Source: Christensenella sp. UBA1224 | GTDB lineage: Bacteria > Bacillota > Clostridia > Christensenellales > Aristaeellaceae | DNA length: 11,043 bases | Assembly (NCBI GenBank): GCA_002309235.1 | Contig: DBXA01000107.1 | Location: forward strand, 4,072-15,114 | Direction of reading: 5' to 3' | In this document: piece by piece, positions 1 through 5,374 of the stretch | How the letters are laid out: every line of letters starts with the position of its first letter | How positions within the stretch are numbered: the first letter of the stretch is position 1 | Notes under the pieces: generated by a model | Seen by the model: only the letters and a program-made list of their open reading frames with translations | Database searches by the model: none | What the model was told of the DNA's origin: nothing | Made by a program: the position numbers and the translations under genes

Positions 1-27
1 CTCTCGGTTTGGCGGGCATGCCCGCCC
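1..27. repeat. GC-rich palindromic repeat, copy 1
   Basis: Positions 11-26 are the perfect palindrome GGCGGGCATGCCCGCC (7-bp arms around AT). The ten bases before it (ctctcggttt) and one after resemble the second copy at 93-119; 24 of 27 positions agree. The element may continue to the left of the window. It lies 3' of the minus-strand SGNH gene. No T-run follows the stem on either strand, so it is not a typical intrinsic terminator. It could be a REP-like intergenic element. Confidence 0.6.
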
Positions 28-92
28 TCGCGCCTCTCGTCTCCTGATGAAACAGGCGCCGCCTCTACAGCGGGCCAACCGCCCTTCACATG

Positions 93-119
93 CTCCCGGT
101 CCGGCGGGCATGCCCGCCC
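93..119. repeat. GC-rich palindromic repeat, copy 2
   Basis: The same 16-bp palindrome GGCGGGCATGCCCGCC recurs at 103-118, preceded by ctcccggtcc, which matches copy 1 at seven of ten positions. The copies are exactly 92 bp apart. The DNA between them holds a weak dyad of its own (GCGCCT at 30-35 with AGGCGC at 54-59). I see no gene in 1-170. A further hairpin, TCTCC-TTA-GGAGA at 131-143, lies between this repeat and the SGNH stop codon. Confidence 0.6.
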
Positions 120-170
120 CACTGCCTTTTTCTCCTTAGGAGACAGGAATGCGCCGCTCAATGATCACTT

Positions 171-1253
171 CTACAGCAGCCTTTCTATCACTCCATATAC
201 GGCATCCGCCCAGGCGGCGTTGCCCGCCGTGTCCGGGTGCGGTCCGTACTTTGAAAGATGCGGCGTTTCCGGACCCCTGCCGAGCACAGGCACCGTATCG
301 AATACCGCGTCGGCTTCTTGGGAAAGCTCTTCCCGGATATACGCGCTCACCCGTTCCCAGTTTAGGCGCGTGTCCGGCTCATAGTCAAAGGGCGGTATCG
401 TCTGCAAAAGCACCTTCGACCCGCTCTTTTTCAGCGCGCGCACGATATACGCAAGGTCCTTTTCGAGCTGCGCCGCATCGCCAAGCTGAAACAGGTCGTT
501 CACGCCGAAGCACACGCAGACGACATCGTTCTGCCTTGCCTTGAAAAGCCAGGCGCCGTCCAAAGCCGCGTCGTGAGCCCTGCCGTACCCGAGCCCGAGG
601 TTCCAGACCGCCGTATCCGGGCCAAGTCTCTCCGAAAGCAGCGCGGCCAGGTGCAGATAGCTGTTCTCAGGCGTACCGATCCCCTGTGTGATCGAATCCC
701 CCAGGAAAGCGACCCTTGTTTTCACCTGCCGCTCACAGCCGAGCATGGAGAGAAAGGGCTGATCCTTTGAAGGCAGCCATTCCCTGTCTGTGTAAACGAA
801 CGCCGGGAGCAGGCTTTCCGGGTGGCAGGGGATCGTGCGGCCGGAAAAGGTGATCTGTACGCACATATAATCCCCTTTATTGCAGGTAAAAGCGAAAGGA
901 TCCGTCGAGAACAGCTCCCCGGGCATGACCTTCTTCCCCCCTCGGCCCGCGAAGGTGACGGGCACCCAGTAATCCGGCTCCTCGCTCACATCCGTACCGC
1001 ACGCGCGGCAATGTCCCGCCTGCAGGGATAGGATCTCCCATTCGTCGAGCATGAGGTTGGCGTGGCTGTGCGAGCCGTCCGCGAAGGTGGAATCCACCGT
1101 GTTGGAAAAGAGCAGGGAATAACGGCAGCCGCCGCCCTGCGAGAGCTTATAGTAAACGCGCCCCATGGCGGGCGTTTCCGGATCCGCGTAAAAGAAGCTC
1201 TGTACGCCGCTCCCCGCGGCGGTCCCGGAAGTAAAGGCGTCGAAATAGCGCAT
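171..1253 (-). CDS. SGNH/GDSL-family hydrolase (esterase/deacylase-like)
   Basis: A 360-residue protein of the SGNH/GDSL hydrolase superfamily, whose members cleave esters or acetyl groups from lipids, sugars or peptides. Block I is GDSIT (185-189, nucleophile Ser187), block II is the Gly in NLGLGYGR (about 218-225), block III is GVND (250-253, Asn252), and the C-terminal His is His339 in YGPHPD. The usual DxxH reads YxxH here, so the Asp three residues before the His is replaced by Tyr336. About 175 residues precede the catalytic domain and look beta-rich, perhaps an accessory domain. There is no signal peptide, so it is probably cytoplasmic. The start at 1253 is chosen because GGGGAGG (1260-1266) lies 6 nt upstream; the ATG at 1259 would abut that site. 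The start lies 2 nt beyond the proA stop, so it is probably co-translated with proBA. Substrate unknown. Confidence 0.88.
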   Translation of the reverse strand: MRYFDAFTSGTAAGSGVQSFFYADPETPAMGRVYYKLSQGGGCRYSLLFSNTVDSTFADGSHSHANLMLDEWEILSLQAGHCRACGTDVSEEPDYWVPVTFAGRGGKKVMPGELFSTDPFAFTCNKGDYMCVQITFSGRTIPCHPESLLPAFVYTDREWLPSKDQPFLSMLGCERQVKTRVAFLGDSITQGIGTPENSYLHLAALLSERLGPDTAVWNLGLGYGRAHDAALDGAWLFKARQNDVVCVCFGVNDLFQLGDAAQLEKDLAYIVRALKKSGSKVLLQTIPPFDYEPDTRLNWERVSAYIREELSQEADAVFDTVPVLGRGPETPHLSKYGPHPDTAGNAAWADAVYGVIERLL

Positions 1254-1255
1254 GG

Positions 1256-2518
1256 TCATCCTCCCCGTACCTGGCCTTCGCCGGTGATCACATATTTATA
1301 GCTCGTCAGCTCCTCAAGACCCATGGGGCCGCGGGCGTGCAGCTTCTGTGTGGAGATGCCCATCTCGCAGCCGAGGCCGAACTTGCCGCCGTCCGTAAAA
1401 CGTGTTGAAGCGTTCACGTATACCGCGGCGGAATCCACGCGGGATGTGAAATAAGCCGCTGCCGCTTCATCCTTCGTGATGATGGCCTCGCTGTGATGCG
1501 TGGAATGCTTTGCGATGTGTGCGACCGCTTCCCGCACATCCGCGACCACCCTGACGGCGAGGATATAATCCAGGAATTCCGTATCGAAATCCTCTTCTGA
1601 GGCAGGTGTGCCGGGTATGACGTGCAAAGCCTTTTCGCAGAGCCTGAGCTCAACGGGCTGTTTGCCCGCTGCCGCCCTGTCGTCGACCAGGCGCTTTTTC
1701 AGCATCGGCAGGAAGAAGGCGGCTATCTTTTCATTCACGAGGAGCGTCTCCTCCGCGTTGCATACGGAAGGCCTCTGCGTCTTCGCGTTGTCGATGACGG
1801 CGAGCGCCATATCCGTATCCGCCGCCTCATCCACATAGACCGCGCATATGCCGGTCCCCGTCTCGATGCAGGGAACGGATGCGTTCTCCACGCAGGCCCT
1901 GATGAGACCCGCTCCACCCCTCGGGATCAGCAGGTCCACGAAGCCTCTGGCCTTCATGAGGTCGAGGGAGCTCTGCCGCGAGGTGTCCTCCACCATGCTG
2001 ACGACGGCCTTGTCGATACCAAGCCCCTCCAGCGCCTCGCGCATAGCCTCCGCGATCGCGCGGGAAGTGCGGTAAGCCTCCCTGCCGCCGCGCAGCACGC
2101 AGGCATTTCCGCTCTTCAGACACAGCGCCGCGGCGTCAGACGTGACGTTCGGCCGACTCTCATAGATGATCGCGACGACACCCATGGGCACTGATACCTT
2201 TCTGATCTTCAGCCCTTCCTTTGTCACGCTCTCCAAAAGCACCCTGCCGACAGGGTCCGGGAGCTTAACGATAGCGCGTATGCCATCCGCCATATCGCGT
2301 ATGCGCGCCTCATTCAGCATCAGCCTGTCCAGCATCACACTGCTGATGACGCCCCGGGCGGCCTCGAGGTCCAGGCGGTTTTCGTAGAGGATCTCTCCCG
2401 CATGGGACTCCAGCGCGTCCGCCATAGCTGAAAGCGCCTTGTTCTTTTCACCCTCCGTGAGAAGGGCAGGCACCTGCGCGGCGTTTTTCGCCTGTATCAG
2501 TATCTCCTGCGTAGTCAT
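1256..2518 (-). CDS. proA: Gamma-glutamyl phosphate reductase (glutamate-5-semialdehyde dehydrogenase)
   Basis: ProA reduces gamma-glutamyl phosphate with NADPH to glutamate-5-semialdehyde, the second step of proline synthesis from glutamate; the product cyclises to pyrroline-5-carboxylate. The 420-residue length is usual for the family. Visible signatures are YESRPNVTSDAA (119-130), the catalytic-cysteine segment QRPSVCNAEE (248-257, Cys253), NASTRFTDGGKFGLGCEMG (369-387) and HARGPMGLEELTSYKY (394-409). An upstream in-frame ATG at 2617 would add 33 residues lying inside proB. I reject it because the ATG at 2518 begins the normal MTTQEIL start, has AAAGGAG five bases upstream, and overlaps the proB stop as ATGA (2515-2518). 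That overlap suggests translational coupling. The enzyme is cytoplasmic and works with ProB, which supplies its unstable substrate. Confidence 0.97.
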   Translation of the reverse strand: MTTQEILIQAKNAAQVPALLTEGEKNKALSAMADALESHAGEILYENRLDLEAARGVISSVMLDRLMLNEARIRDMADGIRAIVKLPDPVGRVLLESVTKEGLKIRKVSVPMGVVAIIYESRPNVTSDAAALCLKSGNACVLRGGREAYRTSRAIAEAMREALEGLGIDKAVVSMVEDTSRQSSLDLMKARGFVDLLIPRGGAGLIRACVENASVPCIETGTGICAVYVDEAADTDMALAVIDNAKTQRPSVCNAEETLLVNEKIAAFFLPMLKKRLVDDRAAAGKQPVELRLCEKALHVIPGTPASEEDFDTEFLDYILAVRVVADVREAVAHIAKHSTHHSEAIITKDEAAAAYFTSRVDSAAVYVNASTRFTDGGKFGLGCEMGISTQKLHARGPMGLEELTSYKYVITGEGQVRGG

Positions 2519-3288
2519 GCTTTCTCCTTTGCGTAAAACCTCGTCCCCACGCTGCCGCCTTCCAGTATGCGGTAGAGGAGCTCCGGTTTCGAGCCGTTCA
2601 TGATGATCATATCGCAATCCGCCTCCATGCAGATGCGGGCGGCTTCCAGCTTTGTCTTCATGCCGCCTGTGCCCAGGGAGGATCCTTCCCCGCCGCCGAG
2701 GGCCAGGATATCATCCGAAAGGTCATATACTTTTTCGATGAGCCTGGCGTCCGCGCTGCGGTGCGGATCGCTCGTGAACAGGCCGTCGATATCCGACATG
2801 AGCACCAGCAGGTCCGCTTTGGCGGAGGTGGAGACGATGGCCGCCAGCGTGTCGTTATCGCCTATGGTGATCTCCTCCGTCGCGATGGTGTCGTTTTCGT
2901 TGATGACGGGTATCGCGCCCAGCTCCAGGAGCCGGTTGAGCGTGTTCGTGAAGTTTTTATGCCGTATTTCGTTTCTCACATCCGCGGCAGTGAGCAGTAT
3001 CTGCGCGACCGTGTGATTGTACTCCGAGAACTGGCGGTCATATACGTACATGAGCTCGCTCTGCCCCACCGCTGCCGCCGCCTGTTTGGAGGGCATGTCC
3101 CGCGGCCTCTCGCGCAGCGAAAGCTTGCCCGTCCCCAGGCCTATGGCGCCTGAGGATACGATGATGATATCCGTCCCCGTGTTCTTCAGGTCGCTGATGA
3201 TCTTGCAGATCTCCTCCGTGCGTCTGATGTTCAGTCTTCCCGTCCCGTGCGTGATGGTGGAAGTGCCTATCTTGATTACGATCTTCAT
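2515..3288 (-). CDS. proB: Glutamate 5-kinase, short form without PUA domain
   Basis: ProB phosphorylates the gamma-carboxyl of glutamate with ATP, the first and normally proline-inhibited step of proline synthesis. The amino-acid kinase fold is complete: VIKIGTS (4-10), SSGAIGLG (45-52), AAVGQSELM (72-80), VINENDT (128-134), DNDTLAAIVS (144-153), LMSDIDGL (163-170) and GTGGMKTKLEAA (206-217). At 257 residues it ends just after the kinase domain. The E. coli enzyme (367 residues) has an additional C-terminal PUA domain, and short forms are known in several Bacillota. The start at 3288 fits the family N-terminus MKIVIKIGTS and follows AAAGAGG. An upstream ATG at 3363 would add 25 residues but lies over the leader hairpin. 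It is first in the proB-proA-SGNH operon. Confidence 0.96.
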   Translation of the reverse strand: MKIVIKIGTSTITHGTGRLNIRRTEEICKIISDLKNTGTDIIIVSSGAIGLGTGKLSLRERPRDMPSKQAAAAVGQSELMYVYDRQFSEYNHTVAQILLTAADVRNEIRHKNFTNTLNRLLELGAIPVINENDTIATEEITIGDNDTLAAIVSTSAKADLLVLMSDIDGLFTSDPHRSADARLIEKVYDLSDDILALGGGEGSSLGTGGMKTKLEAARICMEADCDMIIMNGSKPELLYRILEGGSVGTRFYAKEKA

Positions 3289-3330
3289 TCTGCCTCTTTC
3301 CGGCTGGCACGGCCTTGTCATTATTTTGAG

Positions 3331-3357
3331 AAAACCCGGGAAGCACTGCCTCCCGGG
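3331..3357 (-). terminator. Hairpin plus T-run: terminator of the upstream operon or leader attenuator of proB
   Basis: Read on the minus strand, CCCGGGAGG (3357-3349) pairs with CTTCCCGGG (3343-3335), with one G-U pair and a 5-nt loop. TTTT (3334-3331) follows directly, then CTCAAAA. This has the form of an intrinsic terminator and lies downstream of the HAAS-DUF4097 gene. The predicted proB promoter (3368-3396) is upstream of it, so the same hairpin would also form at the extreme 5' end of the proBA transcript. Confidence 0.6.
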
Positions 3358-3367
3358 CATCATCTAC

Positions 3368-3396
3368 ATTCTATGACAATACGGCAAGGTTTGCAA
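3368..3396 (-). promoter_or_regulatory. Predicted sigma-A promoter of proB-proA-SGNH
   Basis: On the minus strand, TTGCAA (3396-3391) and TAGAAT (3373-3368) are separated by exactly 17 bases. The -35 matches 4 of 6 consensus bases and the -10 matches 5 of 6. The expected start of transcription is near 3361, giving a leader of about 73 nt before the proB ATG. That is too short for a T-box, a common proline-operon control in Bacillota. Confidence 0.6.
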
Positions 3397-3425
3397 GACT
3401 TTCCGCAGCTCAAGGCATCTTATCG

Positions 3426-4523
3426 TCATATGGCGGAGATATCCACATCGCCCGAAACCGTCTCGATCCTCGCCCTGACAGGCGCGCCGTCCCTGATGCC
3501 GATATCGCTGCAGCTCACATCGCCGGAGCGGGTATGGATATCCGCAGCGACGCTTTCGCCGTCCGCGAGCTCCAGGCTGATATCGCCGCTGATGGTCTTA
3601 AGGTCGAGCTCCGCTTCCTTCGCGCCCGGGACGCTGATCTCCACGTCGCCCGATACCGCGTGGGCGGATATGTACCGCGCTTCCGCTTCCGCGCGGATAT
3701 CGCCGCTGACGGATTTCAGCTTCAGGTCGCTTGCGGCGCCGCAAAAGCCGATGTCGCCCGAGGTCGTGCCGAGAACGGCCTGCGTATACGCGCCGTTCAC
3801 GTCCATATCGCCGCTCGCGCTCGCCGCCTGAAGGCTGCAGGGAGCCGTGAGCGCTTCCCCGATATCCACATCGCAGTCGCCGCTGGCCGTGCGCAGCGCG
3901 ATCTCATCCATGCAAACGCCAATATCGATATCGCCGCTCGCGGTATTGATGCGGGCACTCCTGATGAAGCCCTCGGGCACCCCGATCGTGACCTTTCCGC
4001 CCTCGCTTACGCCGGACCGGAAGGCCTCTATGACCTTTTCGAGCGCGTCCAAAAAGCCGGCGGGCTTCTCCTCGCGGGGAATATGATGCGCCTGCGCCGC
4101 CTTCTGCGTGACGCAGAGCGTATTCCCCTCCACGCGGGCACTGAGGAGGGATTCGCCCCCCTGTTCGAGGGTAAGCGAGGGCCTGCCCTCCGTTTCACGT
4201 ACTTCCACATCCGCGCTGCGGACGTCGATCTGCAGATCGCTCACCGAATCCCAGGGCAGGTCGATACCGCCGTACCGCGGCTGTACCGCGGGAACGGCCG
4301 CCCCGCCTCTCTTTTTCGGGTATTTCCCGAGCAGCTCCTCCATCCCCATGAGGCTCTCGACGACTGCCTTTACAGCCTCCTGCTCACCTGAACCGGAGCG
4401 GATCAGATTATCGTAGCGCTCCTGACAGTTGTTCAGCACCTCTTCATGAATACCACGGACTTCCTCGTTTTCCTCGATATCCTCAAACAGCAGATCCACG
4501 ATCTGCCTGACGTCTGTGTTCAT
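3426..4523 (-). CDS. HAAS-like N-terminus plus DUF4097 beta-helix repeat protein
   Basis: A 365-residue protein in two parts. Residues 1 to about 70 are helical and acidic (RQIVDLLFEDIEENEEVRGI onward) and resemble the HAAS/DUF1700 regions often encoded beside PadR regulators. From about 95 to the end it is a repetitive beta structure of the DUF4097 type. Nine SGD turns at residues 196, 214, 237, 255, 273, 291, 312, 333 and 357 occur about every 18-23 residues, as expected for coils of a beta-helix or solenoid. Related proteins often carry a membrane segment; I see none here and no signal peptide, so it looks soluble. The ATG overlaps the padR stop (ATGA, 4520-4523) and has GGGGAGGT six bases upstream, so translation is probably coupled. 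Biochemical function is unknown; a ligand- or stress-sensing partner of the PadR protein is an inference. Confidence 0.88.
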   Translation of the reverse strand: MNTDVRQIVDLLFEDIEENEEVRGIHEEVLNNCQERYDNLIRSGSGEQEAVKAVVESLMGMEELLGKYPKKRGGAAVPAVQPRYGGIDLPWDSVSDLQIDVRSADVEVRETEGRPSLTLEQGGESLLSARVEGNTLCVTQKAAQAHHIPREEKPAGFLDALEKVIEAFRSGVSEGGKVTIGVPEGFIRSARINTASGDIDIGVCMDEIALRTASGDCDVDIGEALTAPCSLQAASASGDMDVNGAYTQAVLGTTSGDIGFCGAASDLKLKSVSGDIRAEAEARYISAHAVSGDVEISVPGAKEAELDLKTISGDISLELADGESVAADIHTRSGDVSCSDIGIRDGAPVRARIETVSGDVDISAI

Positions 4524-4855
4524 TCTTCTACCTCCCCAAACAGCCGATCGATCAATGACCGGGTATTTTTCCAGGCTGCCATATCTTCACTGAGCTTTTC
4601 CATGCCGACTTCCGTCAGCGAGTAATACCTCCTGCGGGCACCGCTCTGCTCATCTCCCCAGCGGGAACAGATGAGCCCTGCCGCCTCCAAGCGGCGGAAC
4701 GCTGTGTACAGCGTCGCTTCCTTGAGTTCAAAACTGCCGCCGCTGATATCGGATATCTCACGGTTGATCCGATATCCGTAGCTCTCACCATCCCTCAAAC
4801 GCCTCAGGATAATGCTGTCCGTATAGCCGCGGAGCAGATCTGATGATAAGTCCAT
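4520..4855 (-). CDS. PadR-family transcriptional regulator
   Basis: A 111-residue winged-helix protein of the PadR family. Residues 5-85 show the typical pattern: LLRGYTDSIILRRLRDGESY, GYRINREI, then ELKEATLYTAFRRLEAAGLI (recognition helix region 43-62) and the wing GARRRYYSLTEVG (72-84). The short C-terminal helix (85-111) fits the small PadR subfamily, which dimerises through it. PadR proteins usually repress their own operon and are released by a ligand. The start at 4855 is preceded by a duplicated GGAGGTGGAGGT. An in-frame ATG at 5011 would add 52 residues translated from the hairpin array and the promoter, so I reject it. The gene has a consensus promoter with an overlapping inverted repeat, which suggests autoregulation, and is coupled to the HAAS-DUF4097 gene. 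Confidence 0.92.
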   Translation of the reverse strand: MDLSSDLLRGYTDSIILRRLRDGESYGYRINREISDISGGSFELKEATLYTAFRRLEAAGLICSRWGDEQSGARRRYYSLTEVGMEKLSEDMAAWKNTRSLIDRLFGEVEE

Positions 4856-4874
4856 ACCTCCACCTCCAGGATAC

Positions 4875-4903
4875 ATTATACGACGTAATACCTCACCTGT
4901 CAA
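4875..4903 (-). promoter_or_regulatory. Consensus sigma-A promoter of the padR operon
   Basis: On the minus strand, TTGACA (4903-4898) and TATAAT (4880-4875) are both perfect hexamers with a 17-base spacer. Transcription should begin near 4868, leaving a 5' leader of only about a dozen bases that contains the double GGAGGT ribosome site. Such a strong promoter suits a gene held down by a repressor. Confidence 0.85.
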
Positions 4904-4908
4904 GGTAT
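4888..4908. promoter_or_regulatory. Candidate PadR operator (inverted repeat over the -35)
   Basis: ATACCT-N9-AGGTAT forms a perfect 6-bp dyad, and a nested ACCT-TGAC-AGGT dyad also exists on the minus strand. It covers the whole -35 hexamer and part of the spacer, so a bound dimer would block RNA polymerase. Size and spacing fit a winged-helix dimer site such as PadR operators, but identification as the PadR site is inference. Confidence 0.45.
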
Positions 4909-4910
4909 GT

Positions 4911-5112
4911 GTATGCTTCGCTGCGCTCAGCGCGATATGCCTCGCGGTGCTCGGCTCGATATGCTTCGCTTTGCTCAGCGCGATATGTCCTTCGGACGCG
5001 ATATGCCTCACTTTGTTCGGCGAGACCGGGGTAGGTATGCTTCGCTGCGCTCAGCGTGATATGCCCTTCAGGCGCGATATGCTTCGCTGCGCTCAGCGCG
5101 ATATGTCCTTCG
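4911..5112. repeat. Hairpin array, left half (CGCGATAT-linked units)
   Basis: Short stem-loops are joined by a GCGATATG linker. Units include CGCTG-cgct-CAGCG (4919-4932 and again near 5043-5056 and 5085-5098), a degenerate copy at about 4939-4958, CGCT-ttgctc-AGCG near 4967-4980, GTCC-ttc-GGAC (4987-4997, repeated near 5105-5115) and GCCC-ttca-GGC near 5063. Units of different stem sequence share the same linker. The half contains a larger duplication: 4958-5032 recurs as 5076-5150. The whole half lies between the padR promoter and the central dyad. Confidence 0.75.
4958..5032. repeat. 75-bp direct repeat, copy 1
   Basis: This copy matches 5076-5150 with three mismatches (tt/gc in the first hairpin loop region and t/c in the last unit). 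It covers three array units and ends in GAGACCGGGGT. The upstream units at 4915 and 5039 also align, but with a length difference in the degenerate second unit, so the original duplication was about 120 bp. Confidence 0.75.
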
Positions 5113-5150
5113 GACGCGATATGCCTCACTTCGTTCGGCGAGACCGGGGT
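5076..5150. repeat. 75-bp direct repeat, copy 2
   Basis: This is the second copy of the block at 4958-5032, 118 bp downstream. It runs into the central dyad: its last unit is the left arm and its GAGACCGGGGT end is half of the dyad's tip. Copy 1 lacks the matching right arm, so only this copy can form the long cruciform. Confidence 0.75.
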
Positions 5151-5185
5151 CTCTTCACGCCGAACGCAGTGAGGCATATCGCGTC
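5113..5185. repeat. Large central inverted repeat of the array
   Basis: The left arm 5113-5140 (GACGCGATATGCC at its outer end, GTTCGGCG at its inner end) is the reverse complement of the right arm 5158-5185 at 27 of 28 positions. The 17-nt centre contains a second perfect hairpin, GAGACC-GG-GGTCTC (5140-5153). To the left, units use the CGCGATAT linker; to the right they use ATATCGCG, its reverse complement. The dyad is therefore the point where array orientation flips. Confidence 0.85.
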
Positions 5186-5374
5186 GTTAGACATATCGCG
5201 TGCCGCAGGCACATATCGCGTGCCATCAGGCACATATCGCGTGCCATCAGGCACATCTCACGTGCCGTCAGGCACACATCACGTGCCGCAGGCACATATC
5301 ACGTGCCGCCAGGCACATATCACGTGCCGCAGGCACATATCACGCCCGTCAGGGCATATCACCGCCCGTAGGGC
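5183..5374. repeat. Hairpin array, right half (ATATCRC-linked units)
   Basis: Ten stem-loops are spaced 20-21 nt apart. The first is GTC-gtta-GAC at 5183. Seven GTGCC/GGCAC hairpins follow, starting at 5200, 5220, 5241, 5262, 5283, 5303 and 5324. The last two are GCCC/GGGC hairpins at 5344 and 5364. Loops are 3 or 4 nt (gca, atca, gtca, gcca, gta), and linkers are ATATCGC, drifting to ATATCAC. The change from GTGCC/GGCAC to GCCC/GGGC keeps pairing intact, as expected if the stem matters. Spacing varies with loop length and so is not a multiple of three. Confidence 0.85.

Noticed and set aside
213..228. Third copy of the GGCGGGC palindrome near the end of the SGNH gene
   Set aside because: GGCGGCGTTGCCCGCC is imperfect, lacks the shared ten-base flank, and is explained by codons for an Ala-rich helix.
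149..544. Plus-strand open frame with an AGGAG upstream of ATG at 149
   Set aside because: It is antisense to the SGNH hydrolase catalytic region, Arg/Pro/Ser-rich, and shows no recognisable protein pattern.
2519..2617. 33-residue N-terminal extension of ProA
   Set aside because: It lies wholly inside proB, has no ribosome site and is not family-like. The ATG at 2518 has AAAGGAG and matches the normal ProA start.
3289..3361. T-box or proline riboswitch before proB
   Set aside because: The predicted leader is about 73 nt and lacks a T-box AGGGTGGNACCGCG-like sequence or specifier stem.
4893..5177. Open frame on the minus strand across the array giving repeated HIALSAAKH-like peptides, and similar plus-strand frames from 4947 and 5200
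   Set aside because: The peptides are translations of the hairpin repeat. Unit lengths of 20 and 21 nt shift the frame, both strands are open because the linker lacks stops, and there is no ribosome site. The 5200 frame continues as the antisense of the oxidoreductase gene.
5183..5374. CRISPR array
   Set aside because: The repeats are only 20-21 nt apart with no unique spacers. Each unit is itself a hairpin with variable stem, and no cas gene is nearby.
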